Positions 53,178-63,645 of a stretch of 64,000 bases of DNA are shown piece after piece; the first letter of the stretch is position 1; every line of letters begins with the position of its first letter. The notes beneath the pieces are model-generated. The model saw only the letters and a program-made list of their open reading frames with translations. It had not been told where the DNA came from and searched no databases. The position numbers and the translations under genes were made by a program. Origin of the DNA: Deltaproteobacteria bacterium (GTDB lineage: Bacteria > Desulfobacterota > Binatia > HRBIN30 > CADEER01); assembly GCA_029262455.1 (NCBI GenBank), contig JAJCZJ010000088.1, positions 334,273 through 398,272 of the forward strand, given 5' to 3'.

Positions 53178-55223
53178 ATGCACACCAACCGGCTGATTGA
53201 CGAAACCAGTCCCTATCTCCTCCAGCACGCCCACAACCCCGTGGACTGGTACCCGTGGGGCGAGGCTGCCTTCGCGGCGGCCCGCGAACAGAACAAGCCA
53301 ATCTTACTCAGTGTCGGTTACTCGGCTTGCCACTGGTGTCACGTCATGGAACGCGAATCGTTCGAGGACGCGAAAATCGCCGCGTTGATGAACCAAAGCT
53401 TCATCAACGTAAAAGTCGATCGCGAGGAACGTCCTGACGTCGACCACATCTACATGAGTGCCGTTCAAATCCTCACCGGCCGCGGTGGATGGCCGATGAC
53501 CGTCTTCTTGCAACCAGACGGGCAACCGTTTTACGGCGGCACCTACTTTCCTCCCGAGGATCGCCACGGAATGCCAGGGTTTCCCCGCGTCCTCGTTACC
53601 ATCGCACAAAAATTCCGCGAAACACCTGACGACCTGGACAAAGCCGTTCGGGAGATCAGTTCCCGCCTAAAGCAGCATGAAACGATGACAGGCACGAATC
53701 TCTTGCCCGGTCCGGATCTGCTCCTGAGCGCTGCCGACACTCTGGCTAACTCCTACGACCCTACACATGGTGGTATCGGCACGGCTCCAAAGTTTCCCAA
53801 CACCGCAGCGCTCGATCTATGGCTGCGCGCATCGCACGCAAGCGGCGACCAACGCTACGCCGAGATGACCCTCCACACACTGCGCAAGATGGCTCGCGGC
53901 GGCGTCTACGACCAACTCGGCGGCGGTTTTCACCGCTACTCCGTCGACCAAGTTTGGCTGGTGCCGCACTTCGAGAAGATGCTCTACGACAATGCCCAGC
54001 TGGTTCCACTGTACCTATCGGCCTACCAGCTTACCGGCGACGCCTTCTTCGCAGACATCGCGCGCGACATTCTCGACTACGTAGTGCGCGAGATGCGCGA
54101 CGAAGAGGGAGGGTTCTACTCGACCCAAGACGCCGACAGCGAGGGCATCGAGGGAAAGTACTTCGTCTGGGATCGCGCAGAGGTCGAGCACGTTGTCGGG
54201 GCGGAAAATGCTGATCTCATCTGTCGCTACTGGGATGTAACCGACGAAGGCAACTTCGAGGGCAAGAACATCCTGCGCGTTCCTCTCGACAAAGCGCAGG
54301 CGGCGAAGAAGTTCGGTTTGGAAGCACAGGAGCTAACCGCCGTTCTCCAAGACGCGCGGCAAAAGCTTCTTGCCGAGAGAGAGACCCGAGTCCGCCCCGA
54401 TCGTGACGAAAAGATGCTCACGTCTTGGAACGGTCTCATGATATCGGCGTTCGCCAGGGCATCCGAAGTCTTCGGCGATGAGACCTACGCACGAGTCGCC
54501 ACCGACGCCGTGACACACGTCGAGCGCGTACTCCGCGATGGCGATCGCCTTCGCGCAACCTGCAAGGACGGCGTCGCAAAGCTCAACGCTTACCTCGACG
54601 ATTACGCTTTCTACGGCAACGCCCTCATCGACGTCTTCGAGGCAGTCCAAGAACCCGCCTATCTCACGCAGGCTACTTCGCTGTGCGACGCCATGCTGGA
54701 ACATTTCTGGGACGATCGCGCGAGCGGATTCTTCTTCACCAGCGATGATCACGAAGAGCTGATCATGCGGTCGAAACCGGCCTTTGACGGCTCGATCCCG
54801 TCCGGCAACTCGGTCGCCGTCCACCTATTGCTGAGGCTTTACCACCATACGACGCAGCCCCAGTATCTCGAACGGGCCGAGGCGGTCTTCAAACTCTTCG
54901 GTCAAACTGCCGACACCCAACCATTCGGGCTCGCGAATCTCATCGCCGCCGCCGACTTTCACGTTCGCAAGCCAAAAGAGGTCGTGGTCGTCATCCATCC
55001 CGAGAATGCTGCGTCGGATCCAATCCTGCGCCAACTCCGCTCGGCGTATATCCCCAACCGAACTCTGACTCTAGTCGACCCGGATCCCAGTACCCCGCGA
55101 CCGGCCTTGCTCGAAGGCAAGGGCCAGATCGACGGCGCCACCACAGTCTACGTTTGCCAGCGGATGACCTGCTCCGCACCCGTAACCGAATGGTCCGAGT
55201 TATCAACGCTCTTGGCCTCGTGA
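53178..55223 (+). CDS. YyaL/DUF255 thioredoxin-like and glycosidase-fold protein
   Basis: 681 residues. Residues 1-165 are the DUF255 thioredoxin-like domain with [18 protein letters not shown] and the CHWC redox motif (about 51-54, [14 protein letters not shown]). The rest forms an (alpha/alpha)6 barrel as in six-hairpin glycosidases ([33 protein letters not shown]). This is the family of Bacillus YyaL and human SPATA20; activity is unproven. 18 bases separate it from the LOG gene. Confidence 0.93.
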   Translation: MHTNRLIDETSPYLLQHAHNPVDWYPWGEAAFAAAREQNKPILLSVGYSACHWCHVMERESFEDAKIAALMNQSFINVKVDREERPDVDHIYMSAVQILTGRGGWPMTVFLQPDGQPFYGGTYFPPEDRHGMPGFPRVLVTIAQKFRETPDDLDKAVREISSRLKQHETMTGTNLLPGPDLLLSAADTLANSYDPTHGGIGTAPKFPNTAALDLWLRASHASGDQRYAEMTLHTLRKMARGGVYDQLGGGFHRYSVDQVWLVPHFEKMLYDNAQLVPLYLSAYQLTGDAFFADIARDILDYVVREMRDEEGGFYSTQDADSEGIEGKYFVWDRAEVEHVVGAENADLICRYWDVTDEGNFEGKNILRVPLDKAQAAKKFGLEAQELTAVLQDARQKLLAERETRVRPDRDEKMLTSWNGLMISAFARASEVFGDETYARVATDAVTHVERVLRDGDRLRATCKDGVAKLNAYLDDYAFYGNALIDVFEAVQEPAYLTQATSLCDAMLEHFWDDRASGFFFTSDDHEELIMRSKPAFDGSIPSGNSVAVHLLLRLYHHTTQPQYLERAEAVFKLFGQTADTQPFGLANLIAAADFHVRKPKEVVVVIHPENAASDPILRQLRSAYIPNRTLTLVDPDPSTPRPALLEGKGQIDGATTVYVCQRMTCSAPVTEWSELSTLLAS

Positions 55224-55241
55224 CACCTGCAGAAAGACGCG

Positions 55242-56243
55242 ATGGAATACCCTGACAAACGCACTCTCGATCCGAACACCAAGCGCGCTCAGAAACTCGT
55301 CGAGCAGTGCGTGGACGCGGCGAAAGAACTGCTCGAACACGAGGCCACAGTCGGCGACCTAAAGATCGTTCGATCGGTATTGCACGAGATGGCCGCCGGG
55401 TTCCGTATGTTCGCGCCCTACGGCGACCGCCATAAGGTGACTGTTTTCGGATCGGCCCGAACTAAGCGAGAGGACGAAGAATACCAGTATGCTATCGAAT
55501 TCGGCCGACGGATGGCCGATGCCGGATTTATGGTGATCAGCGGCGGCGGTCCCGGGATCATGCAAGCCTGCCTCGAGGGCGCGGGCATCGAGAATTCGTT
55601 CGGTGTCGGAATCCATTTGCCGTTCGAAAGCTCCGTCAACGAAGTCCTTGACGGCGATTCCAAGGTCGCGCTCTTCAAATACTTCTTCACCCGAAAACTC
55701 TTTTTCTTGAAAGAGGCCGAGGCCGTCGCACTGTTTCCAGGCGGTTTCGGTACGCAAGACGAGGGCTTCGAAACCCTGACTCTCGTGCAGACCGGCAAGG
55801 CTCAGCCAATGCCACTGGTCTTCCTAGAACCCGCCAAGAGTTCCTACTGGAAACGATGGGAGCGCTACGTCCACGACCAGCTTCTCGACAACCGCCTGAT
55901 CAGCGAGCAGGACCTCTCCCTGTTCAAGGTCACCAGCGATATGGACGAGGCCGTCGCCGAAATTGTCGATTTCTACCGAGTCTACCACTCATCTCGATGG
56001 GTTCGTGAGCAACTCGTCCTGCGCTTGAACAAGAGACTCACGAAATCCGCCGTCAGCAAGCTCGACACGGAGTTTGCCGACATCCTCAGCAAAGGCTCGT
56101 TCGAGCAGCGTGCGGCCTACCCCGCCGAACGCGATGACCCTCAGGTCTGGCACCTGCCTCGCCTCGCCTTTCATTTCGACCGCCACCAGTTCGGGCGTCT
56201 GCGTCAACTGATCGACAGGATCAATCAAAGTGAGGTCGAGTGA
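55242..56243 (+). CDS. LOG-family (TIGR00730-like) protein
   Basis: 333 residues. The LOG motif appears as PGGFGTQDEGFETLTLVQTG (about 166-185), with GGGPGIMQACLEGA upstream. Characterised members cleave nucleoside 5'-monophosphates to release cytokinins or free bases; this longer form, with about 80 extra N-terminal and 75 C-terminal residues, is common in bacteria and of unclear substrate. It follows the YyaL gene closely and converges with hxlR. Confidence 0.88.
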   Translation: MEYPDKRTLDPNTKRAQKLVEQCVDAAKELLEHEATVGDLKIVRSVLHEMAAGFRMFAPYGDRHKVTVFGSARTKREDEEYQYAIEFGRRMADAGFMVISGGGPGIMQACLEGAGIENSFGVGIHLPFESSVNEVLDGDSKVALFKYFFTRKLFFLKEAEAVALFPGGFGTQDEGFETLTLVQTGKAQPMPLVFLEPAKSSYWKRWERYVHDQLLDNRLISEQDLSLFKVTSDMDEAVAEIVDFYRVYHSSRWVREQLVLRLNKRLTKSAVSKLDTEFADILSKGSFEQRAAYPAERDDPQVWHLPRLAFHFDRHQFGRLRQLIDRINQSEVE

Positions 56244-56256
56244 CTCGTTCACTCGA
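56236..56256. terminator. hairpin between convergent genes
   Basis: TCGAGTGA (56236-56243) and TCACTCGA (56249-56256) form an 8-bp perfect stem that spans both stop codons of the convergent LOG and HxlR genes. There is no T tract on either side. Confidence 0.35.
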
Positions 56257-56704
56257 GCCGCGGCCGCCGCTCCCGGAGTGAAACATGGCGCGGGTCGATC
56301 GCACCACCGCAACATCCACACGTCAGGCGGGCATCCATCGGCTCGCCGCAACTTTGATGCACGAAGTCGACCGGCGGTCCGTCCTCGCCGGCCATCCAGC
56401 GATCCCCCCAACGCAAGAGCGTCGCTAGCACAGGATAGAGATCCCGCCCTTTGTCGGTCAGTCGATATTCGTACCGCGGCGGTCTGTCTTCGTAGATTCG
56501 TCGCACCAAGATGTCGTTCTCCACTAACTTCTTGAGGCGACCAGCAACGATATTGCGCGAGGCGCCTACGTTGCGCTGGATATCGTCGAAGCGGCGCGAA
56601 CCCAAGAACGCCTCGCGGATCACCAGCATCGTCCAACGATCACCAACCACCGACAGAGCCCGTGCCGCCGAACAGTCCTGTCGCGCAATCTCTGTCCACC
56701 TCAC
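56249..56704 (-). CDS. HxlR-family transcriptional regulator
   Basis: 151 residues. Winged helix with the HxlR pattern CSAARALSVVGDRWTMLVIR (11-30), SRRFDDIQRN and LVRRIYEDRPPRYEYRLTDKG (in part). A C-terminal CGCCGG cluster, with the earlier Cys119, may bind a metal. GTG start, 34 bases downstream of the molybdopterin enzyme gene, so probably co-transcribed and controlling it through the palindrome at 59122. Confidence 0.92.
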   Translation of the reverse strand: MRWTEIARQDCSAARALSVVGDRWTMLVIREAFLGSRRFDDIQRNVGASRNIVAGRLKKLVENDILVRRIYEDRPPRYEYRLTDKGRDLYPVLATLLRWGDRWMAGEDGPPVDFVHQSCGEPMDARLTCGCCGGAIDPRHVSLRERRPRLE

Positions 56705-56738
56705 CGCGCGCTACCTCTCGTCGACTGGGCCGCTTGCA

Positions 56739-59108
56739 CTACGCAGCGGCACTGACTTTGACGCGAACCATGCGGTGGTGCGGGCACCCAGTGAACGGAT
56801 CGCGATCGGCCACATCGGTAATCTCGTTGCAGTTGGCGCCGACTAACCGTGTTTCACCGTCCAAAGTTTCGGCGTACTCCATGCCAAAGCCGTTTGGCAT
56901 CCAGACATACCCCGGCATCGACAGATTCTTGTCGATCGCAACTGGCATCTCCAACGCGCCGCGTCTGGTTTCGACACGAGCCGTGTTGCCCTCAGCCAGC
57001 CCAAGCTTCTCGGCATCCGCCGCACTGACGTGCAACTCGCACTTGGCCCCGCTTCCCTTGCGCCACCCGGGATCACGTTGAATCGTGTTGGCCGTCCACC
57101 GCGTACGCAAACCGCTGCCGAGGACAAACGGGTAGTCCGCATCTTCTTTCGTGCCTTGCTCAATCGCCCGCTGGAGCTCTTCGCGTAGCTGCGGCGGCGC
57201 CAACCGCACTTTCTTGTCCGCGTATCCGATATGGTCCGAGAGATTCGTCTCCTCGGACAGCCGGGCGATTTCTACTCCTTCGGGATGTTCGAGGATTCGG
57301 CGAAACAGCTCTTCGCCAACTTCGCCTGGCGTCTTGTCGGCCCACTCATCCCCGAGCACGCGCAATACCGCATCGCGCCGACTCATTGCGTTGGCTTGGC
57401 ACTGAGCCCAGATCGCAACCACGCTTGGCGCCGGAAAATGGTGGCCGATCCCGCGATACCCCCAGAAAACAAGGTGTGACTCCCCGTCGTATCCGTCGGC
57501 AGCAAGGTCGCCGAGCTTACCCATGACCGTTCCGAGAAACGCCATTCGGGCTTCAGCGGTTTCCGGAAGGCCGACCGCTAAGAGATCCTCGGGAAGCGGC
57601 GCGATCACTCCCATCGCCTCGCCTAAGCGAGCGTAAATCTCGGGTTCCGGCAGCGCCTTGTCTGGACCCGGGATCACCGGCGGCCGCAGCTGCACGTCAA
57701 TCTGCGGATGCCGCTTGGGAAACAGAGCGATCTCCCACTTCTCGTAGCCGACCGGACACGGAAGAACGTAGTCGGCAACCCGGGCCGTCTCCGAAAACGC
57801 TGGGTCGATGACGACGAGCAACTCTAGACGGTCAATCGCTTCGCGCCAAGCACCCGTATCAGAATACGAGAGGAGCGGATTCGAACCCTCGACGATGAGT
57901 CCGCGGATGCGTTCCGGATGGTCCGTCATGATCTCTTCCGGAACCAACGACGGAGAAAACATGGCGAAGTTGCCAAGGGCTCGGATTCCGGGAATCCCGG
58001 AGACCACGGCCCGTTCCGGCTCTTCGTTGCGGTTCGCACTGAGCTCCGGCGGTGTGAAGTTCTCCATGAATACATCGCCGCCGACGCGTCCGAGATTCCC
58101 TGATAGCGCCAGATTCAAGCGGATCAGATACGACACGAGTGTCGAGAAGTGGGTCTGCTCGACACCGAGATCGTACATGATGGCCGCGCCATCAGCCGCA
58201 CAGAAAGCGCGTGCTTCGTCGCGCAACGTCGCCCCGTCCAGTCCACATCGCTTGCCCATCTCGTCGATATCGACATGTCCGAGAACATCGCGCACCTCGT
58301 CGTACCCAACGGTTTGCTGTGCGACGAAGTCAGCATCGTAGAGCTCGTTTTGCACCATCGCCGACGCCAAGCCGATCAACATGAAGGCATCCGTGCCCGG
58401 CTTCACCTGTAGGTGACGAGTCGCGCCACGTGTCGTCTCCGTTTTCCGGGGATCGGCGACGACGACACAACAGTCCTCTTTCTTGGCCAAGTGCTTGAAC
58501 GTCTCCGTCGGATTGTGGCCCCGGTTTGAAATCCGCGGATTGGTCCCCATGACGAGCAAGTAGCTGGCGCGCTCGAGATCGGCGTGTAGAAAAACCGACG
58601 GCGCGCTGTCCAGCATCCACGAGTCTACCAAGTGGTGCTGGGTCTTCTCCTGCGCATACGCGTTGAAGAGCCGCCTCGTGCCGACAGCTCGCAAAAACGA
58701 CGTCGCATACGGCGCGTCCATATGATTGGCCTGCCCGCCGATACCAACGAGCCCAATCGAGCGAGGACCGTGCTGCTCACGCATCGTCCCGAGCTTCGCT
58801 GCGATTTCGGATATCGCGACGTCCCACGAGATTTCCTCGAACGACCCGTCTGGGCGCCGTCGCATCGGGTGATGAAGCCTTTGCGGATGGTGTGCATAGC
58901 GATCACAGGTCACCGCCTTGTTGCACATGTATCCTTCGCTGATCGGGTTCGATTCATCGGCGCGAATCTTCGTGATTCGGCCATCCTCGACATCGACCCG
59001 AATCCCGCAGTTGTGACTGCAAAGGACACACACCGTCGCCAGCTCGCTGCCGTTCAGCGGAATCGGCGTTTTCGAAACAGACGGATCAACTGCACGCACG
59101 TCGGACAT
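56739..59108 (-). CDS. molybdopterin-dependent oxidoreductase (DMSO-reductase family)
   Basis: 789 residues, normal for a catalytic subunit. Cluster ligands C-x2-C-x3-C-x27-C at Cys27, Cys30, Cys34 and Cys62 hold one 4Fe-4S. The molybdopterin domains follow (GLVGIGGQANHMD, GTNPRISNRGHNPTETF) and the C-terminal cap (FVLGSGLRTRWTANTI, GYVWMPNGFGMEYAE). There is no Tat signal, so it is likely cytoplasmic. No iron-sulphur or membrane subunit adjoins it, suggesting a soluble acetylene hydratase-, formate- or resorcinol-type relative. The substrate is unknown. Confidence 0.9.
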   Translation of the reverse strand: MSDVRAVDPSVSKTPIPLNGSELATVCVLCSHNCGIRVDVEDGRITKIRADESNPISEGYMCNKAVTCDRYAHHPQRLHHPMRRRPDGSFEEISWDVAISEIAAKLGTMREQHGPRSIGLVGIGGQANHMDAPYATSFLRAVGTRRLFNAYAQEKTQHHLVDSWMLDSAPSVFLHADLERASYLLVMGTNPRISNRGHNPTETFKHLAKKEDCCVVVADPRKTETTRGATRHLQVKPGTDAFMLIGLASAMVQNELYDADFVAQQTVGYDEVRDVLGHVDIDEMGKRCGLDGATLRDEARAFCAADGAAIMYDLGVEQTHFSTLVSYLIRLNLALSGNLGRVGGDVFMENFTPPELSANRNEEPERAVVSGIPGIRALGNFAMFSPSLVPEEIMTDHPERIRGLIVEGSNPLLSYSDTGAWREAIDRLELLVVIDPAFSETARVADYVLPCPVGYEKWEIALFPKRHPQIDVQLRPPVIPGPDKALPEPEIYARLGEAMGVIAPLPEDLLAVGLPETAEARMAFLGTVMGKLGDLAADGYDGESHLVFWGYRGIGHHFPAPSVVAIWAQCQANAMSRRDAVLRVLGDEWADKTPGEVGEELFRRILEHPEGVEIARLSEETNLSDHIGYADKKVRLAPPQLREELQRAIEQGTKEDADYPFVLGSGLRTRWTANTIQRDPGWRKGSGAKCELHVSAADAEKLGLAEGNTARVETRRGALEMPVAIDKNLSMPGYVWMPNGFGMEYAETLDGETRLVGANCNEITDVADRDPFTGCPHHRMVRVKVSAAA

Positions 59109-59121
59109 TGCGAACCTCCCA

Positions 59122-59148
59122 GGGTAAGTTTCAAAACGAAACCTACCC
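59122..59148. promoter_or_regulatory. 27-bp palindromic operator
   Basis: Arms GGGTAAGTTTC (59122-59132) and GAAACCTACCC (59138-59148) match at 10 of 11 positions around AAAAC, 13 bases upstream of the molybdopterin gene start. HxlR dimers bind such sites; the regulator gene lies downstream in the same unit. Confidence 0.7.
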
Positions 59149-59233
59149 CGAATAGAGATTGTCCGTCAATCGACGGGTCGCGGGCGATCGGCCCCTCGCC
59201 AAAACACTCAATTGCGTGTGTGGTATTGGACTC

Positions 59234-60796
59234 CTATGCGCGGAGGCGCAGCACTTGGTGGGCGTCGAGCATCTTCTCGCGAATCGGCACGCCAATCGGG
59301 CACTGGTTCGTGCACGGAGCCGTACAAGTCACACACTGGCTCGAATTGTTCGTCTCGGCCAGCTTGGCGTAGAGGCGCATGCCCTCTTTTTCCCAGCCGT
59401 AGTCGTTGAAGTACATGCGGTAGCGCAAGATGTCGTTGATCGCGAGATCGTACTCGCACGAATCGAGGCACAACCCGCAGTGCGGCTGGCAGTAATCACC
59501 CTTCGTGAGCTCATCGTATCGCTCCAGCATTGCCACGTCGCTATCGCGTACCCCTTGCCCGGAGGCGTAGAGGTATTCGTCAACGCACTGAAGCTGCGAA
59601 AACGACACGACCAGGCACGATACGTCCGGATTCGACAACACCCAGCGAAACGCCGCCTGCGAGTAGGCCCCTGCCTCCTCGCGAAACTCGGCAAGGTTGG
59701 CGTGCTTGGCCCCCTTTAACGTCTTCATTGCGACGATGCCAACATCCGCCTTCTTCGCCTTCTCGAGGATGTGGCCGAAGTTCGGATACATTCCGTAGTG
59801 GTAGGCCAACATCATGACGTCGAAGCGGCCGCTGTCGATCGCGGTGTTCGCAACCTCTTCGAGGTTCGGCGTATGAGTGCTAACGCCAAGAAACCGGACT
59901 TTGCCTTGTTCCTTCAGGCGATCGAATGCCTCGTGCATGTTCGGCGCCATCAACCGGTCGACCCGATCGCACGAGTGGATGTGACACAGATCGACGTAGT
60001 CCGTATTCAGCCGCTGCAAGCTGTCCTCGACTGCTTTCATGATCTCGGGCACGGGTGTTTCGTTCGGAAGGTGGCCGTGCGCAACACAGAACTTCGTTGC
60101 GATGAACAGATCATCCCGCGGCACTTCTTTGAGCACTTCGCCCAGAGCAATCTCGGAGCCGAGCTCGGAGTAGTCAGGTGCGGTGTCGAAATAGTTGACA
60201 CCGCGCTCGATCGCCAGGCGCGCGACTTCCGCGCCTTGGAACTTACCGGTACCGACAGCTATGTCTGATACCATCGCGTTGGTCCTACCGAGGCGACGTC
60301 TGTTCTGAATCCTCGATCCTTCCCAAGCGGGAAGCACGCGACCGGCGGTCGTTTCGACCTCAGCGGTGACAATATTCTCAACCGTCGAGATCCAACCGCG
60401 GTTGCGGACCACCATCGCAGCGACGCCGCTGCCAAGAGCCGCGGCCGTGGCACCACCGGCCCCCAACGCCCGCAGCGCCATGCGGCGCTCGGTCGGCTCC
60501 GAACCCTTGCCAACGGTTCTCATCCACATCGGCAAGTCTTTCCAGCAACCCTCACAGACCGTGCGTCGACTCCGCCACAGCAGCGCGACCACCGATCCGA
60601 GCAAGACGACCGCCGGGACCACCAATTTCCACAACGGCAGGGCATCTCTCCGCATCCCCTCGACGAGGTCGTGAAGAAGCTGCCCACCGAGCGTATAAGC
60701 GAGAATCAATCCGACAGCGAAAACCGCGCCCGGAATCACTCGCTGAAGTCCGACGGTTCGATCGCGACGATCTTGCCCACAGGAAGTGCATTCCAT
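59234..60796 (-). CDS. membrane-anchored aldo-keto reductase with Fe-S C-terminus
   Basis: 520 residues from ATG 60796, chosen for AGGAGG nine bases upstream. N-terminus: a zinc-ribbon-like CTSCGQDRR, hydrophobic helices near 20-40 and 56-76, a CEGC motif, then an RRMALRALGAGGATAAALGS segment like a Tat signal (105-124 roughly). The aldo-keto reductase barrel runs from about 165 to 430 (GVNYFDTAPDYSELGSEIA, FIATKF, DLCHIHSCD). The C-terminus adds CQPHCGLCLDSC and CVTCTAPCTNQCPIGV, ferredoxin-like Cys clusters. It resembles the multidomain AKR-ferredoxin proteins of anaerobes but with an added membrane module. Confidence 0.85.
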   Translation of the reverse strand: MECTSCGQDRRDRTVGLQRVIPGAVFAVGLILAYTLGGQLLHDLVEGMRRDALPLWKLVVPAVVLLGSVVALLWRSRRTVCEGCWKDLPMWMRTVGKGSEPTERRMALRALGAGGATAAALGSGVAAMVVRNRGWISTVENIVTAEVETTAGRVLPAWEGSRIQNRRRLGRTNAMVSDIAVGTGKFQGAEVARLAIERGVNYFDTAPDYSELGSEIALGEVLKEVPRDDLFIATKFCVAHGHLPNETPVPEIMKAVEDSLQRLNTDYVDLCHIHSCDRVDRLMAPNMHEAFDRLKEQGKVRFLGVSTHTPNLEEVANTAIDSGRFDVMMLAYHYGMYPNFGHILEKAKKADVGIVAMKTLKGAKHANLAEFREEAGAYSQAAFRWVLSNPDVSCLVVSFSQLQCVDEYLYASGQGVRDSDVAMLERYDELTKGDYCQPHCGLCLDSCEYDLAINDILRYRMYFNDYGWEKEGMRLYAKLAETNNSSQCVTCTAPCTNQCPIGVPIREKMLDAHQVLRLRA

Positions 60797-60966
60797 CGCA
60801 CCTAGCCTCCTCACGTTAGACATTGAGCGCACAACCTATAGCTGCAATTGCGGCTCTGTCTAGAACTGCGGGCGCACAATCCGCGCCCGACCAAGAAACA
60901 TGCCCCGGCGGGCCTACCGCCATTGCCGCCCCAGAAGCCGCCAAATGTTCCAAGCGGCAGAAGATC

Positions 60967-63522
60967 TTAGTCGTCTTCGGCGTCGGTCGGTGGCTCCTCG
61001 GGGGCCCCACTTACGCCATCGGAGTCGTCTTCGGTGTCGGTCGGCGACTCCCCGGGAACCTCGGTTCCGCCATCGGAGTCGTCTTCGTCGTCCTCATCGT
61101 CCGCGAGGCGCGCTACGCCCACAACCTTCTCTCCGGCGATCAAATCGATCAACCGCACCCCCTGCGTGTTCCGGCCAATGATCGAAATGTCCTTCGCAGG
61201 CGTACGAATCACTTTCCCAGCGTCGGTGATCAGCATGATGTGATCATCCTGACCCACCATCTGCACGCCGGCCACCCGACCGACACGGTCAGTAACACGC
61301 AGGGTGAGAATCCCTTTGCCCCCGCGCCCCGTAATCCGGTACTCATCCATCTGGGTGCGCTTGCCGTAGCCCTTCTCAGCTACCGTGAGCAACGTGTGCT
61401 CCGGACTCACGACGTCTACCGCTACGACCTCGTCGTCGCCGTCGAGCGAGATCCCGCGAACCCCGGCAGCGGATCGGCCCATCAAGCGCGCCTCTTGTTC
61501 GCGAAACCGGATCGCCTTACCGTTCCGCGTCGACAGAATGATCTGCTGGTCACCGTCCGTAAGGCGGACACCGATCACGGAGTCCCCTTCGTTGATCTTG
61601 ATCGCGATGATCCCGGACGGTCGCGGATTGGAATATTCTTTGAGCGCCGTCTTCTTCACGGTTCCCCGACCGGTGGCAAAGATGACGTTCTTGCCTTCTT
61701 CGAATTCGCGGATCGATAGAAAGGCCGAGACCTTCTCGTCCTCACCGAGAGAAAGAAGGTTGACGATCGCTTTGCCACGGGCGGCGCGACCGACCTGCGG
61801 AAGTTGGTAGACCTTCTTCCAAAACAACCGACCTTTGGTTGTGAAGAACAAGATGTACGCGTGCGTCGAAGCGACGAAGACCTGCTCGATGAAATCGGAT
61901 TCCTTCGTCGCCGCGCCGACTTTGCCGCGACCTCCGCGCCGCTGTGCTCGATACTCGGTCAAAGCGTTCCGCTTAATGTATCCGGCGTGCGACACTGTGA
62001 CGACCATATCCTCTTCGGTGATCAGGTCCTCGGCGAGTATCTCGTTCTCGTGTTCGAGGATCTCCGTACGCCGCGCATCTCCGAAAAGCTCCTTCACCTC
62101 ACCGAGCTCTCGCACGATGATCTTTTCGACCTCCGCAGAGTCGGCGAGGATTTCCCTGTACCGTGCGATCAGCTTCGTGACCTCGCGGTGCTCCTCGAGA
62201 ATCTTGTCTCGCTCGAGGTTCGTCAGTCGCTGCAGGCGCATGTCCAGAATCGCCTGTGCCTGCAGCTCGGAAAGCGAGAACGTGCTCATCAGCCCTTGCT
62301 TTGCCACCGCCGGATCGCTCGCCGCACGAATCAACGCAATCACTTCGTCGAGCGCATCGAGGGCAATCCGCAGGCCCTCGAGAATGTGCAAGCGTTCCTC
62401 GGCCTTGCGCAGATCGTATCGCGTGCGCCGGGTCACCACTTCTCGACGGTGATCGAGGAACACACGCAGAGCTTCTTTCAGGGTCAGCAGCTTCGGTCGT
62501 CCCTCGACGATCGCCAGTAGGTTGATGCCAAACGACTCTTGCAGCGCCGTCAGCTTGTAGAGCCGGTTCAGAACGATTTCGGGCACGGCATCGCGCCGCA
62601 GCTCGATGACCATCCGCATGCCGTGCCGATCGGACTCATCGCGGAGATCCGAGATCCCTTCGATCTTCTTGTCGTTGACGAGTTCCGCCATCCGCTCGAT
62701 CAGCCGAGCCTTGTTCACTTGGTAGGGCAGCTCGGTCACGATGATCCGACTTCGGCCGGTCTTCTCGTTTTCCTCGATTTCGGTTCGTGCGCGCATCTTC
62801 AGCACACCGCGGCCGGTCTCGTAGGCCTCGCGAATCGCAGCTTTTCCGTGAATAAACCCGGCGGTGGGAAAATCCGGGCCGGGGATGTGCTGCATCAGCT
62901 CCAAAATCGTGATGTCCGGATTCTCGATCAGAGCAATCAAGCCATCGACCACCTCATCGAGGTTGTGTGGCGGGATGTTGGTCGCCATCCCGACCGCGAT
63001 TCCCGAAGAACCGTTGATCAGTAAATTCGGAACGCGTGCCGGAAGAACAACCGGTTCGACGATCGTATCGTCGTAGTTCGGTATAAAATCGACGGTCTCA
63101 CGATCGATATCGGCCAACAACTCGCTGGCGATCCGCGCCATGCGGACCTCGGTGTAACGCATCGCTGCCGCCGAGTCGCCGTCGACCGAGCCGAAATTTC
63201 CCTGCCCGTCGACCAACGGATAACGCAGCGAAAAATCCTGCGCCATGCGGACGATCGTATCGTAAACCGCCGTATCGCCATGGGGGTGGTACTTACCGAT
63301 TACGTCTCCGACGATACGCGCCGATTTCTTGTAGCCCCGGTTCCACTCGTTGTTGAGGTCGTGCATCGCGAACAGCGACCGCCGATGCACCGGCTTGAGG
63401 CCGTCCCGCGCATCCGGCAAGGCACGACCGATGATGACGGACATTGCGTAGTCCATGTAGGACTGACGCATCTCGTCTTCTATCGAAACGGGTAATCTGT
63501 CACCCGCACCGGTTTCGTCCAT
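60967..63522 (-). CDS. gyrA: DNA gyrase subunit A
   Basis: 851 residues from ATG 63522 (GGAAGGG upstream; GTG 63525 in frame). Catalytic Tyr in [10 protein letters not shown], the quinolone region [20 protein letters not shown], a C-terminal beta-pinwheel with GyrA box QRRGGRG, and a duplicated acidic tail (EDD-ending units, last 45 residues). With GyrB it introduces negative supercoils. Confidence 0.98.
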   Translation of the reverse strand: MDETGAGDRLPVSIEDEMRQSYMDYAMSVIIGRALPDARDGLKPVHRRSLFAMHDLNNEWNRGYKKSARIVGDVIGKYHPHGDTAVYDTIVRMAQDFSLRYPLVDGQGNFGSVDGDSAAAMRYTEVRMARIASELLADIDRETVDFIPNYDDTIVEPVVLPARVPNLLINGSSGIAVGMATNIPPHNLDEVVDGLIALIENPDITILELMQHIPGPDFPTAGFIHGKAAIREAYETGRGVLKMRARTEIEENEKTGRSRIIVTELPYQVNKARLIERMAELVNDKKIEGISDLRDESDRHGMRMVIELRRDAVPEIVLNRLYKLTALQESFGINLLAIVEGRPKLLTLKEALRVFLDHRREVVTRRTRYDLRKAEERLHILEGLRIALDALDEVIALIRAASDPAVAKQGLMSTFSLSELQAQAILDMRLQRLTNLERDKILEEHREVTKLIARYREILADSAEVEKIIVRELGEVKELFGDARRTEILEHENEILAEDLITEEDMVVTVSHAGYIKRNALTEYRAQRRGGRGKVGAATKESDFIEQVFVASTHAYILFFTTKGRLFWKKVYQLPQVGRAARGKAIVNLLSLGEDEKVSAFLSIREFEEGKNVIFATGRGTVKKTALKEYSNPRPSGIIAIKINEGDSVIGVRLTDGDQQIILSTRNGKAIRFREQEARLMGRSAAGVRGISLDGDDEVVAVDVVSPEHTLLTVAEKGYGKRTQMDEYRITGRGGKGILTLRVTDRVGRVAGVQMVGQDDHIMLITDAGKVIRTPAKDISIIGRNTQGVRLIDLIAGEKVVGVARLADDEDDEDDSDGGTEVPGESPTDTEDDSDGVSGAPEEPPTDAEDD

Positions 63523-63645
63523 CACTACCCTTCCTTAACCCCAAGCTGTCGTTGTCGATTGCTCGAGATCTCGCGGAGAATTCTGTCGCTTCGGAACGTA
63601 TCTCCGCCTACCCCGAAGCCTCCCAAGGTCGCGGGGCTCCTAGTC

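Noticed and set aside
60823-61719. Frame opposite gyrA
   Set aside because: The gyrA coding is certain and the frame has no family resemblance.
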